A stretch of 64,000 nt of DNA from positions 158,256 through 222,255 of the forward strand of contig NZ_RCWL01000006.1 of NCBI RefSeq assembly GCF_003991195.1, given 5' to 3'. Below the pieces are notes generated by a model, which did not search any database, was not told where the DNA came from, and worked only from the letters and a program-made list of their open reading frames with translations. The DNA comes from Gynurincola endophyticus. GTDB lineage: Bacteria > Bacteroidota > Bacteroidia > Chitinophagales > Chitinophagaceae. The translations under genes were made by a program, and so were the position numbers. Each line of letters begins with the position of its first letter. The stretch's first letter is position 1. Shown here in pieces: positions 1-8,488 of this stretch.

Positions 1-462
1 TGCATCATTGGTTCTAAGAATGTCCCTTACATCGAGCCATTCGTTTTTAAAACCAATTTCGTTTAAGTAATTAGATACGATCGTTGAGCTCATGAGTTCG
101 CCCACACAAACAATCTGATCGTAGTAGTAATCGTATGATTGAACAACCCTGTCATGCATTAACCATTCTACTTCAGTGAAAAAGTCCAGTAAATAACTCT
201 CGGTATGGGATAACCGATCATTTAAAAGTTCTTTTGCGAGTGAGAGATGGGATTGTTTGATTTCTTCAAACAAAGCCAGCGCAGTTGCTTGTTCTCCTTT
301 ATAATATGTATTAACTACACGTTCCAGTGCGTTAGTTGTTTTTCCTAAGGCAGAGATAATAATACATACGGGATCGTTTGCGTAAGTTTTTAAAATTGAT
401 CCGACGTTTTTTATATTTTCGACACTTTGAATACTGGCACCACCAAATTTGAAAACCTTCAT
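1..462 (-). CDS. lysC: aspartate kinase, N-terminal part (runs off the window)
   Basis: Aspartate kinase phosphorylates aspartate in the first step of the Lys/Thr/Met/diaminopimelate pathway in the cytoplasm. About 154 residues are visible. The protein opens with MKVFKFGGAS, the KFGGxS nucleotide-binding signature of the family, and continues with the expected helical amino-acid-kinase segment (ISALGKTTNALERVV). The start codon is at 462 and the rest of the gene lies left of the window. Whether it is monofunctional or fused to homoserine dehydrogenase cannot be seen. The next gene, fbp, is divergent. Confidence 0.9.
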   Translation of the reverse strand, partial: MKVFKFGGASIQSVENIKNVGSILKTYANDPVCIIISALGKTTNALERVVNTYYKGEQATALALFEEIKQSHLSLAKELLNDRLSHTESYLLDFFTEVEWLMHDRVVQSYDYYYDQIVCVGELMSSTIVSNYLNEIGFKNEWLDVRDILRTNDA

Positions 463-618
463 AAAGAAGCAGAATTATTTATATAAAAGTAAAGGAATCG
501 GCTACAAATTTCGATAAAAAAAATGAAGTTAATACTTTCTATCAGAACCTTGTGAGGAATGTTTGATTTCATATACATTTGGTGCAAATATTCACTTTAC
601 TGCTTAAATCAAATTGTT

Positions 619-1626
619 ATGAGCGCAATTAGTCGCAAAGTGCTAACATTAGATGAATTTACCATTTTACAGTTAAGAAATTTTCCAAATGCCACAGGTG
701 AATTAAGTGGTTTGTTAAGAGATATCGGATTGGCTGCTAAACGTGTGAACGTGGAGGTAAATAAAGCCGGTTTAGTGGATATATTAGGAGATGCGGGTGC
801 TACGAATATCCAGGGAGAAGACGTTAAGAAACTGGACGTTTTCGCCAATAATCAATTTATGGGGGTACTCAGGCACGGTATCAGCTGTGCGGGTATCGGT
901 AGTGAAGAGTTGGATGACTTTGTGGTTTTTGATGATCCGGTTAGTGTGAACTCAAAGTATGTGTGTTTGTTTGATCCTTTAGACGGTAGCGGTAATATTG
1001 ATGTCAACGTATCAATCGGTACCATTTTCTCGGTTTTCAGACGGGTTACCCCTGTAGGAACACCGGTTACTGCAGCAGATTTTCTGCAACCGGGTGTAAA
1101 GCAGGTAGCTGCGGGATATGTAATTTACGGGTCTTCCACTATGCTGGTGTATGCTACCAGAAGAGGTTGTAACGGTTTTACATTAGATCCTAGTATTGGT
1201 GAGTTTTGTTTAAGCCACCCGGATATCAAGTGCCCTGAACTGGGTAAAATTTACTCTGTAAATCATGGTAACTTCTTTCAGTATGATGAAGGCGTAAGAA
1301 AGTATATCGATGGTTGTCAGCGTAAAAACAAGTCGAATGGTGGCCCTTACACCCAGCGTTATATCGGATCAATGGTAGCTGATGTACACAGAAACCTGAT
1401 TAAAGGTGGCATCTTCATGTACCCTGCCACTCAGGATAAGCCGAATGGCAAATTGAGATTACTCTATGAATGTAATCCGTTTGCTTTCATAGTAGAAGTA
1501 GCCGGTGGTAAAGCCACTAACGGCCAGCAACGTATTCTTGAAATTGTACCGACAGAGTTGCACCAGCGTTCCCCATTATTTATTGGCTCTAAGTTAATGA
1601 TGGAAGAGTTAGAGTCTCATTTATAA
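619..1626 (+). CDS. fbp: fructose-1,6-bisphosphatase class I
   Basis: This gluconeogenic enzyme hydrolyses fructose-1,6-bisphosphate to fructose-6-phosphate. The metal-binding core [10 protein letters not shown] begins at residue 119. The C-terminal signature [20 protein letters not shown], with its metal-ligand Glu, is intact. The start at 619 ([14 protein letters not shown]) gives 335 residues, the usual class I length. The frame is open 20 codons further upstream, but that extension ([13 protein letters not shown]) is not family-like. The next gene follows about 60 nt downstream on the same strand. Confidence 0.95.
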   Translation: MSAISRKVLTLDEFTILQLRNFPNATGELSGLLRDIGLAAKRVNVEVNKAGLVDILGDAGATNIQGEDVKKLDVFANNQFMGVLRHGISCAGIGSEELDDFVVFDDPVSVNSKYVCLFDPLDGSGNIDVNVSIGTIFSVFRRVTPVGTPVTAADFLQPGVKQVAAGYVIYGSSTMLVYATRRGCNGFTLDPSIGEFCLSHPDIKCPELGKIYSVNHGNFFQYDEGVRKYIDGCQRKNKSNGGPYTQRYIGSMVADVHRNLIKGGIFMYPATQDKPNGKLRLLYECNPFAFIVEVAGGKATNGQQRILEIVPTELHQRSPLFIGSKLMMEELESHL

Positions 1627-1686
1627 AAAAATGCAAAAATTAGAACGTTCTCCTGTTTTTGGATCAATTTTTTATAGATTCAGGAT

Positions 1687-2211
1687 ATGAGAACGTTTTA
1701 TTTATTTTTAAGCTGCCTTTTTTTGCTGACGGCCTGTGCCAGTACCGGCAAAAATACCACTACCACTACAAAAACAACTACTTCAGGTAGTTCCGGTGCT
1801 GCGGGTTCGAGGCCCATATTAACCACCAGCGTAGCCCCGGCGATCGAAAAAGAAATACTCCGTTTAGTGAATCAGCACCGCCGGTCTAAAGGGTTAAACG
1901 CTTTGGCTGACCTGGCTCCTATGTCGGTAGAGGCCCGCAAGCATTCGGCGAATATGGCTTCTGGCAAAGTGCAGTTCGGGCATTTCGGTTTTGACACCCG
2001 TCGTGATGTAGTACTGTCTCAATACCCTAAAATGACCGCATTTGCCGAAAATGTTGCTTACGGCTCCGAGTCGGCAGAGGAGGTGGTAAAGGGATGGTTG
2101 AAAAGCCCCGGCCATAAAAAAAATATCGAAGGAAACTTTACTTTATCGGGAATCGGCGTAGCGCGTAACTCAAAAAATCAATTATACTTTACACAATTAT
2201 TCGCTAAATAA
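1687..2211 (+). CDS. CAP/SCP-domain lipoprotein (YkwD-like)
   Basis: A secreted protein with a CAP (cysteine-rich secretory protein / PR-1) fold. Residues 1-17 form a lipoprotein signal with lipobox LTAC, so Cys17 is probably lipidated. A Thr/Ser-rich linker (about 18-45) precedes the CAP domain (about 50-174). CAP hallmarks are visible: the QFGHFGF and SPGHKKNI histidine segments, AENVAYG, and the closing YFTQLF. The biochemical role of bacterial CAP proteins is poorly known. It lies 26 nt before an ABC ATPase gene on the same strand, probably in one transcript. Confidence 0.88.
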   Translation: MRTFYLFLSCLFLLTACASTGKNTTTTTKTTTSGSSGAAGSRPILTTSVAPAIEKEILRLVNQHRRSKGLNALADLAPMSVEARKHSANMASGKVQFGHFGFDTRRDVVLSQYPKMTAFAENVAYGSESAEEVVKGWLKSPGHKKNIEGNFTLSGIGVARNSKNQLYFTQLFAK

Positions 2212-2237
2212 CCAGTATCAATTAGTACCTTTCTGCC

Positions 2238-2999
2238 ATGAAAGATGCGATTATTGTTGTACAGGATTTAGTGAAATATTATGATCACTTTGAAGCGGTA
2301 AAAGGAATTAATTTTACTGTCAGAGAAGGCGAGATCTTCGGATTGCTGGGCCCTAATGGTGCAGGTAAATCCACCACCCTCGAAATAATTGAAACACTCC
2401 GGCACAAAACAGCCGGTAAAGTATGGGTAGATGGTATTGACCTGGATGAAAACCCGCAAGCTATTAAACAAATCATCGGCGTACAGTTACAGGCGGCCGG
2501 TTTTTATACAAAAACAACGCTGGTTGAATTAATCGATTTATTTGCCGGTTTATACAATGCAACAGTTGACGCTTACCAGTTATTGGAAAGTGTACAGTTG
2601 CAAGATAAGGCTAAAGCCTATTTTAAAGATTTAAGTGGTGGGCAGAAACAACGTTTCTCGATTGCCACTACTTTAATCAACCGGCCTAAGATTATATTTC
2701 TTGATGAGCCTACTACAGGCCTTGACCCACAGGCTAGAAGAAATCTCTGGGATTTAATTCTGAAAATCCGTGATAACGGAACTACTATTATCATTACCAC
2801 CCACTATATGGATGAAGCGGAAATACTTTGTGATCGGATCGCTATTATTGATGACGGTAAAATTATCGCTTTGTCTACACCTGATCAATTGATTGATCAA
2901 CTGGTGGCCAGTGGTTTTGAAAAACAAAAACAGGTGAAGCAGGCAAATCTGGAGGATGTGTTTATTCAATTGACCGGAAAACAACTCAGAACAGAATAA
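2238..2999 (+). CDS. ABC transporter ATP-binding protein (ABC-2 exporter type)
   Basis: A cytoplasmic ATPase subunit of an ABC exporter, 253 residues. Visible motifs are Walker A GPNGAGKST at 38-46, signature LSGGQKQR at about 134, Walker B IIFLDEPTTGLDP at about 155, and the H-loop TTHYMDEAE. The C-terminal tail (about 215-253, ending EDVFIQLTGKQLRTE) is typical of CcmA/DrrA-type ATPases paired with ABC-2 permeases. No permease gene is adjacent: the next gene, 10 nt downstream, is a YfiT-like protein. The substrate is unknown. Confidence 0.93.
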   Translation: MKDAIIVVQDLVKYYDHFEAVKGINFTVREGEIFGLLGPNGAGKSTTLEIIETLRHKTAGKVWVDGIDLDENPQAIKQIIGVQLQAAGFYTKTTLVELIDLFAGLYNATVDAYQLLESVQLQDKAKAYFKDLSGGQKQRFSIATTLINRPKIIFLDEPTTGLDPQARRNLWDLILKIRDNGTTIIITTHYMDEAEILCDRIAIIDDGKIIALSTPDQLIDQLVASGFEKQKQVKQANLEDVFIQLTGKQLRTE

Positions 3000-3009
3000 A
3001 TTATAAAGT

Positions 3010-3540
3010 ATGAAAGATCCCCGCTATCCAATAGGGAAATTTACAGAACAGCCCTTTAGTAAAATATTATTGGAAGAAAAATTGCTGGACATAAAATTTT
3101 TGCCGCAGTTGCTGGAGAATGCCATTACCGGTTTAGACGAAGCGCAGTTGCATACGCCCTACCGGGAAGGAGGGTGGACACCTCATACCGTTGTACACCA
3201 CGTAGCAGATAGTCATACCAACATGTATACCCGTGTAAAACTGGCTGTTTCAAGTGAAACAACTCCTACCATTGCTCCTTATGATGAAAATATCTGGGCC
3301 GTAATGCAGGATGCTGAAAACTTGCCGGTAAATATTAGTCTGACCTTATTACACGCGCTACATGCACGGTTGTATGAATTCCTGAGAACTTTACCTGAAG
3401 ATTATTTTACTACAAAACAATATTATCATCCCGAGCGTAAAGAGTTTGACACTGTATGGAAGTGTTTACAACATTACGCCTGGCATGGAAAACACCACAC
3501 CGCTCACATTACTTATTTAAGAGAAAAAATGAACTGGTAA
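3010..3540 (+). CDS. yfiT: YfiT/BstA-like DinB-superfamily protein
   Basis: A 176-residue four-helix DinB-fold protein that closely follows Bacillus YfiT (BstA, a metal-dependent thiol S-transferase): YPIGKF at the start, TPYREGGW, VVHHVADSH, and WHGKHHTAHI near the end. The His residues in the last two segments are the expected divalent-metal ligands. The length matches YfiT (about 178). The actual co-substrate in Bacteroidota is unknown, so S-transferase or hydrolase activity is inferred from the family. Its stop codon overlaps the start of the NUDIX gene by one base, indicating translational coupling. Confidence 0.88.
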   Translation: MKDPRYPIGKFTEQPFSKILLEEKLLDIKFLPQLLENAITGLDEAQLHTPYREGGWTPHTVVHHVADSHTNMYTRVKLAVSSETTPTIAPYDENIWAVMQDAENLPVNISLTLLHALHARLYEFLRTLPEDYFTTKQYYHPERKEFDTVWKCLQHYAWHGKHHTAHITYLREKMNW

Positions 3541-4097
3541 TGAAAGATATGAAATGGAAGATTCTTCAGTCTGAACAGCTGTTTGATGATTTATGGTTTA
3601 AAGTAAGAAAAGATACCTGTGAGCAACCGAACGGAAAAATTGTAGATCCTTATTATGTTTATGAATTTCCGACCTGGGTTACTGCAGTGGCTTTAACAGA
3701 AGACGGGCAAATTATTCTTGAAAGGCAATATCGTCATGCGCTCGGAGAAACAGCCTGGGAAATTCCAGGTGGTTGTGTGGATGATACCGATGCTTCACAT
3801 CAGTCGGCTATCGAAAGAGAATTGCTGGAAGAAACCGGTTACCGTTTTAAAGAGTACCATTATCTGGGTAAAACATCTGCCAATCCTTCTACGAACAGTA
3901 ACTGGATGCATATGTATCTCGCCACTGGTGGAAAAAAGATGGAAGAGCAGGCATTAGATGAAAATGAGGATATTGAAATCCATTTGTTTTCGGTTGATGA
4001 GGTAAAAGACAAGTTACGCGCCGGTGAAATTATTCAGAGTATGCATGTAACCTGCCTTTTTTATGCTTTAGATAAACTAGGTAGATTGATTTATTAA
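3540..4097 (+). CDS. NUDIX hydrolase
   Basis: A 185-residue NUDIX-fold hydrolase, probably acting on a nucleotide-sugar or ADP-ribose-type diphosphate. The catalytic core RELLEETGY of the Nudix box is intact, preceded by WEIPGG. The first conserved Glu of the box (G-x5-E) is not in register: the stretch GGCVDDTDASHQ seems to carry one extra residue. The start at 3540 (ATG overlapping the upstream TAA) is preferred to an earlier in-frame ATG at 3456 inside the neighbour. The 3' end overlaps the convergent folC stop by 4 bases. Confidence 0.9.
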   Translation: MKDMKWKILQSEQLFDDLWFKVRKDTCEQPNGKIVDPYYVYEFPTWVTAVALTEDGQIILERQYRHALGETAWEIPGGCVDDTDASHQSAIERELLEETGYRFKEYHYLGKTSANPSTNSNWMHMYLATGGKKMEEQALDENEDIEIHLFSVDEVKDKLRAGEIIQSMHVTCLFYALDKLGRLIY

Positions 4098-5389
4098 AAT
4101 ATGGAGCGGTCTATTTCTGCGATGAGGAATACACTTCCGCATATCAGAATCAGATCGTTTTCTTTTGCTGCTGCAGTAGCAAGCTGAATCGCGCCATTCA
4201 CATCCGGAGCTTCTTCTCCTGCTAACTGAACGTTATTGGCTTTTTCTGCCAGTATATTGGCTGGTAATGCTCTTTGAATATGAGATTGGGTAAAGTAGTA
4301 GTGCGCTTCTTTGGGTAGCAGGCTCAATACTTTTTCCACTTCTTTATCTTTTACCATTCCGATGATAATGAAAAGTTTTTCATATCTCAGATGAACGAGT
4401 TGTTCCAGTAGTTGTTGTATGCCGTCAACATTGTGAGCAACATCGGCTACTACCAAAGGATGTTGTTGAAGTACATCCCACCTTCCTAATAAGCCGGTAA
4501 CGGTTTTAACCGACTGCAGTGCTGCTTCAACAGCCTGTGCACTTATTTTCCATCCTTTTTCCGTTAATGCAGCTACGGTGGCCAGAATTGTCAGTAAGTT
4601 TTTCTGCTGGTACCACCCGTTGAGATCTAACTGGTAATAACTCACTACTTCGTTATGTTGAACAGCCACTTTCAGGTATTCGGGTGTTTGTTGTGTGGCC
4701 AGAATCTGATAGTCCTGATCGGCAAAAACAATAGTAGTATGATGAGCTATGGCTTTTTCATAAAAAACAGCTTGTGTTTCGGGATGCATTTCTCCTATAA
4801 TAACCGGCACATGTTCTTTGATAATACCGGCTTTTTCTCCGGCTATAGCGATGAGCGTATCGCCCAGAAATGCCTGGTGATCAAACCCGATATTGGTGAT
4901 AACGGATACTTCCGGTAAAATAATATTGGTACTGTCCAATCTGCCGCCTAATCCAACTTCCATTACAACAATGTCTACCTGTTGCTGTAGAAAATAGTCC
5001 AATGCCATAGCTACAGTCAACTCAAAAAAAGAAGGTTGAATTTCGTTGATGGCAGATTGAATCTTTTCGGTAAAGTCTACTACAAAACTCTTTTCAACCA
5101 TTTCTCCGTTTACTCTGATTCTTTCTCTGAAGTCATAAAGGTGGGGAGAGGTGTACAATCCTGTTTTATAGCCGGCTTTTTGCAGAATTGCAGCCATGCT
5201 ATGGCTGACGGAACCTTTTCCGTTGGTGCCGGCAATATGTACGAATTTGAGTTTCTGTTGTGGATTTCCGAGGGCGTCACAAAGTGCCATGGTATTTTTT
5301 AAATCTGCTTTATAGGCGGGTGCTCCGACTCTTGAAAACATCGGTAATTGAGAAAACAGAAATTCAATAGTTTCCTGATAAGTCATCAT
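4094..5389 (-). CDS. folC: dihydrofolate synthase / folylpolyglutamate synthase
   Basis: This Mur-ligase-family enzyme adds glutamate to dihydropteroate and folates. The ATP-binding P-loop GTNGKGS is at 54-60, followed by the folate-binding loop region (TSPHLYDFRERI) and the Mur central motif (VMEVGLGGRLDSTN). The DVAHNVDG segment of the C-terminal domain is also present. The length of 431 residues is normal. It overlaps the end of the NUDIX gene in convergent orientation and lies just downstream of a TonB-like gene, with a terminator between them. Confidence 0.95.
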   Translation of the reverse strand: MMTYQETIEFLFSQLPMFSRVGAPAYKADLKNTMALCDALGNPQQKLKFVHIAGTNGKGSVSHSMAAILQKAGYKTGLYTSPHLYDFRERIRVNGEMVEKSFVVDFTEKIQSAINEIQPSFFELTVAMALDYFLQQQVDIVVMEVGLGGRLDSTNIILPEVSVITNIGFDHQAFLGDTLIAIAGEKAGIIKEHVPVIIGEMHPETQAVFYEKAIAHHTTIVFADQDYQILATQQTPEYLKVAVQHNEVVSYYQLDLNGWYQQKNLLTILATVAALTEKGWKISAQAVEAALQSVKTVTGLLGRWDVLQQHPLVVADVAHNVDGIQQLLEQLVHLRYEKLFIIIGMVKDKEVEKVLSLLPKEAHYYFTQSHIQRALPANILAEKANNVQLAGEEAPDVNGAIQLATAAAKENDLILICGSVFLIAEIDRSIF

Positions 5390-5401
5390 TTGATAAGGAA
5401 A

Positions 5402-5422
5402 AACCCCGAAGGAATCGGGGTT
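5402..5422 (-). terminator. Rho-independent terminator after the TonB-like gene
   Basis: The inverted repeat AACCCCGA / TCGGGGTT has a 5-nt loop. Read on the minus strand, it is followed by a short T-run. It overlaps the stop of the TonB-like gene and precedes the folC start, so it should separate the two transcription units. Confidence 0.8.
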
Positions 5423-6299
5423 AGTTAGTCAATACAAAGTTCATTCTGAACGTTACGGTCTGAGTGGCCGGAGCACTCTCATCAACGTTTAGCTTTATGT
5501 CTTGTGCTTTTCTTTTTGCAATATTCTGAAGCGAAAGCCCACCGGTAGTTCCTTTAGGAACGATGGTAGATTCGATGGCTCTGCCATTTTGATCAAACTT
5601 AACAGCGATCATTACGATACCGCGTTCGTTAAAATCGTCGGTCATTTTAGGCCAGGTATTTACTTTTCTATTTCCGATACCTGATTCTGTTCTGATGCCA
5701 GAGCCGTTTCCTGTACCACCGCCGGTATAATTATCTGAATCCGGATTACCGCCCGGACGGCCCTGATCTCCGGTACCACCGGCAATACCCTGGTTACCAC
5801 CTTTTTTGTAAGTATCGGCTTCATTACCGCCGGTTCCTGTTCCGTTAGACCCTTTGAAAACCGTTTTAGGTTTCTGAACGGGCGGGGCAGGAGGCGTTTC
5901 TACCGGTTTAGCTGTTACCTTTTTGGTAGCAACCTCTTTTTCTGCTACTTTGGTAGCGTTCGGATGAACTACTTTAGGTGCTGTTACGGTAGGAGCTTCT
6001 TCATCTCTGTCATCAGTTTCTATATCTTTCACTTGTTCGGCTACAGCGGGTGTAGGAGTAGGTGGTGTATAAGCTTGTTGAGAGCTGGGGGCCGGACTAC
6101 CCGGTTCGAAGGGCTGGTCATCGCCAAAACCTTCATCACTTGATCCCAGATTTATTTCAAGGCCTTCGTCTAAAAGCAGCTCGGGCTCTTCGGGCAAGGT
6201 CCAGCGCACAAAAATAAACACGACTAATAATAAACTACAAACCAGTGCGGTATAGCCGCCGGCTTTTAAGTTTTTATTGGTTTCAAATTGGTTATTCAT
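5421..6299 (-). CDS. TonB-like energy transducer / TonB C-terminal family protein
   Basis: A 292-residue inner-membrane protein. One N-terminal transmembrane helix (about 18-35) is followed by an acidic segment, then a Pro/Thr/Lys-rich periplasmic spacer (about 70-150). A Gly/Asn-rich stretch (about 150-205) and a TonB-like C-terminal domain (about 215-292, with MIAVKFDQNGRAIESTIVPK) complete it. This layout is typical of the TonB-like proteins that accompany ExbB/ExbD in Bacteroidota. No exbBD genes are visible next to it; they could lie elsewhere. It has its own terminator. Confidence 0.8.
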   Translation of the reverse strand: MNNQFETNKNLKAGGYTALVCSLLLVVFIFVRWTLPEEPELLLDEGLEINLGSSDEGFGDDQPFEPGSPAPSSQQAYTPPTPTPAVAEQVKDIETDDRDEEAPTVTAPKVVHPNATKVAEKEVATKKVTAKPVETPPAPPVQKPKTVFKGSNGTGTGGNEADTYKKGGNQGIAGGTGDQGRPGGNPDSDNYTGGGTGNGSGIRTESGIGNRKVNTWPKMTDDFNERGIVMIAVKFDQNGRAIESTIVPKGTTGGLSLQNIAKRKAQDIKLNVDESAPATQTVTFRMNFVLTN

Positions 6300-6407
6300 A
6301 CGCTTTAATCATTTATATACGAATGTAATACAGTTTTTCAATATATCTCTCTAATAGGATGCAAATTAGGGGCTAATTCCATAAGGGGGGAGTGATTTTA
6401 ACAGTTT

Positions 6408-6791
6408 TTAATAATTTACAACTCCTTCCTGTACTTCGGCATTTTTAAAGCCTTCCATCATTATTTTCATGTATTTATCTCTTTTGTCGGCTTCTTCCCA
6501 CATTTCACTTGCTCCTATAATCAGGTGAGTGGGCGTAGTGAAATAGAAAAAATATTTAAGATCAAATGATAGTCTTGTTGCGTAATGTTGTGGAAGGTGT
6601 GCATGTTGTCTCGCTCTTTCTATTGCAGTTAAGCATGCTTCTTCTGAAGAATACCGTTCACTTATGAATATTTCTATTCCTTCTTCATCAGATATCTTAA
6701 ACAGATAATCGCCGAAGGATAACACATATATTGCTATTTTAAGCATAGGAGTAGTTTTTGGTTTATTGAGGTTTATGTTTTCAAAAATCAT
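6408..6791 (-). CDS. DUF1508 (YegP-like) protein with two repeats
   Basis: A 127-residue protein with two YegP-like beta-alpha repeats. The first is about residues 27-55 (YLFKISDEEGIEIF..RYSSEEACLTAIERA). The second is about 80-122 (YFFYFTTPTHLIIGASEMWE..). DUF1508 proteins are small and of unknown function. The start at 6791 overlaps the end of the upstream PIN frame by 11 nt; an internal ATG at 6746 (MLKIAIYVLSFGDY) is a plausible alternative. The second repeat is diverged relative to typical YegP. Confidence 0.7.
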   Translation of the reverse strand: MIFENINLNKPKTTPMLKIAIYVLSFGDYLFKISDEEGIEIFISERYSSEEACLTAIERARQHAHLPQHYATRLSFDLKYFFYFTTPTHLIIGASEMWEEADKRDKYMKIMMEGFKNAEVQEGVVNY

Positions 6792-7494
6792 TGTAAGAGT
6801 TTGTTAATTCTTCAAGTCTCATTGGGTTAGAAGGGGTGTTGATTTTACTTATTTGAAATGCAGTTAATAAACTATTAGTAATAGTTACGAGTTCACATCC
6901 TCTTTCTTTGTAAAACTCCTTCCTTAAATAACTGAGATGTTCATGAAATGTACTATCTCTACATACAATTATTAAATCGTCTTTTACATTTCTCAATAGA
7001 ATTTCTCAGTTTATTTCATCACCTATTGATCACTTGGCTGATAGTGGAGGGTTGCCATGTTGTTTTCTTCGTATGGCTAATCTGAGAATATCTTTGGTGG
7101 TAGAATGAACACGGTTCTCCTTAATGGAAATATTAACCAGTTGTGAGAAAAAATTGTCTATCGGATCTCCGGCTGGCCTATGTATGATGCTTTTTAATTG
7201 TTCTGTAACGGTTTTTTGAACTGATTTATAATGTCGGTGTGTTGATAATAATTCCTGAAATACTTCCAGTTCATATAAATAGGAGCTGGTAAAAGTATCA
7301 ATGCGGCTATCGCTGCTGAATTGTTCAATTACTTTTTCTATCACCATTTCTCTATTCCGTTCAAATTCATGAATAACCTGATCGGTGAGTACGATCGATT
7401 GAATGTTTTCTTTTAATAAATTGAAAACTTCCATCGGGTGGCTGTTACTCCGGTAAAAATCAAGATAAATATTGGTGTCTATAAATATTTTCAT
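6781..7494 (-). pseudogene. PIN-domain (DUF4935-like) nuclease gene with two in-frame UGA codons
   Basis: One continuous frame encodes a PIN-fold ribonuclease-like protein, but it is broken by two UGA codons (7030-7032 and 7006-7008). Before the stops are MKIFIDTNIYLDFY with the first catalytic Asp, an acidic VIHEFERNRE helix, and PAGDPID. Between and after them, in the same frame, come SIGDEIN, then EILL and DDLIIVCRDSTF, which carry the remaining acidic residues. In PIN proteins of this type a Trp normally follows the xIGDxxN segment, which is where the second UGA stands. The start at 7494 is chosen because the protein then begins at the PIN core; the frame is open to 7563. Either the gene is dead or UGA is read through here. 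Other genes in the window end with UGA (for example at 10614 and 20096), so a genome-wide reassignment is unlikely. Confidence 0.75.
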
Positions 7495-7583
7495 CCTGTA
7501 CGGTTTTATCACTCCTGTTATTATATACGAAGTTTGTGATGGTGTGGATGTGCTTGTATCCACCCGAACCGTAAGCGAATAGG

Positions 7584-8486
7584 TTAAATCACTTTCTTTC
7601 CGTTGGCTAGTACGAGCCCGGCAATGATAAATCCTGCGCTGATTGCATGTAAGATGGTAAAAGGTTCTTTAAGAATGGCAATTGCTTCGATGGTACTGAA
7701 GATTGGAATCAGGTTACCGAACAGAGAGGTGGTTCCTGCTCCGAGGCGTTTAATACTACCGTTCCAGAAAAGGAATGATAAAACCGAAGTTCCTACAGCC
7801 AGGTAGCCGATGATGGATATGTTTATTGCATCCCATACAAATGGTGTGCGGCCCCCTGTTTCGAAAAGATAAGCGGGCAATAGCAGTAATGCTCCTAAGG
7901 TAAAGGTATAAGTGAGAAAAGCGGTGGGTGGTACGCCGGCCGGTTGTTTTTTTACCAGAATATTGTAGATCGAAAAAGACACCGCTGAGCCGATTACCCA
8001 GGCATCTCCTTTGGTGAATTTGAAGTGCAGTAATGTATCTATATCACCTTTTGATAATAAAATCAGGATTCCGGTGAAGGTGACGATCATGCCAATGACT
8101 CTTTGCAAATAAACTTTTTCATTCAGAAAAATACCTGCCAGCGCAATTGATACAATTGGTGTGGTAGTGGTTCCGATCATCGATAAGTTGATTGCAGGAG
8201 AAGATGTGCTGGCGATATAGAGTAATGTATTGAAAAGAGTAACGCCGAACAACCCCGTTATTGCAAAGTAAAGCCAATGTTTTTTAAGCAGATGTAAATG
8301 GGCTATATTGGTTTTAAGAAATACGACGATCATTACCACAGCAGCTACTCCCCAACGCCAGAAAGCCAAAGAAACGGGTGGAATGTTTCCAACCACCCAT
8401 TTTGCTATAATAAAATTAAATGACCAGATGATAGTAGCGGCTACAGCCAGCACTACACCGATCGATTTTGCAGAAAGTTTACCCAT
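7584..8486 (-). CDS. EamA/DMT-family transporter
   Basis: A 300-residue inner-membrane protein with ten predicted hydrophobic helices arranged as two EamA repeats (about 9-142 and 157-292), the architecture of drug/metabolite transporters. The substrate cannot be told from the sequence. Its start lies 2 nt after the stop of the radical SAM gene, so the two are almost certainly co-transcribed. A link between the radical SAM product and export is conceivable but unproven. Confidence 0.9.
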   Translation of the reverse strand: MGKLSAKSIGVVLAVAATIIWSFNFIIAKWVVGNIPPVSLAFWRWGVAAVVMIVVFLKTNIAHLHLLKKHWLYFAITGLFGVTLFNTLLYIASTSSPAINLSMIGTTTTPIVSIALAGIFLNEKVYLQRVIGMIVTFTGILILLSKGDIDTLLHFKFTKGDAWVIGSAVSFSIYNILVKKQPAGVPPTAFLTYTFTLGALLLLPAYLFETGGRTPFVWDAINISIIGYLAVGTSVLSFLFWNGSIKRLGAGTTSLFGNLIPIFSTIEAIAILKEPFTILHAISAGFIIAGLVLANGKKVI

Positions 8487-8488
8487 AA

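Noticed and set aside
6781-7494. Genome-wide UGA=Trp code
   Set aside because: Several genes here end at UGA in sensible places, such as the overlapping stop/start pairs at 10614 and 20096, and TGG is used freely for Trp.
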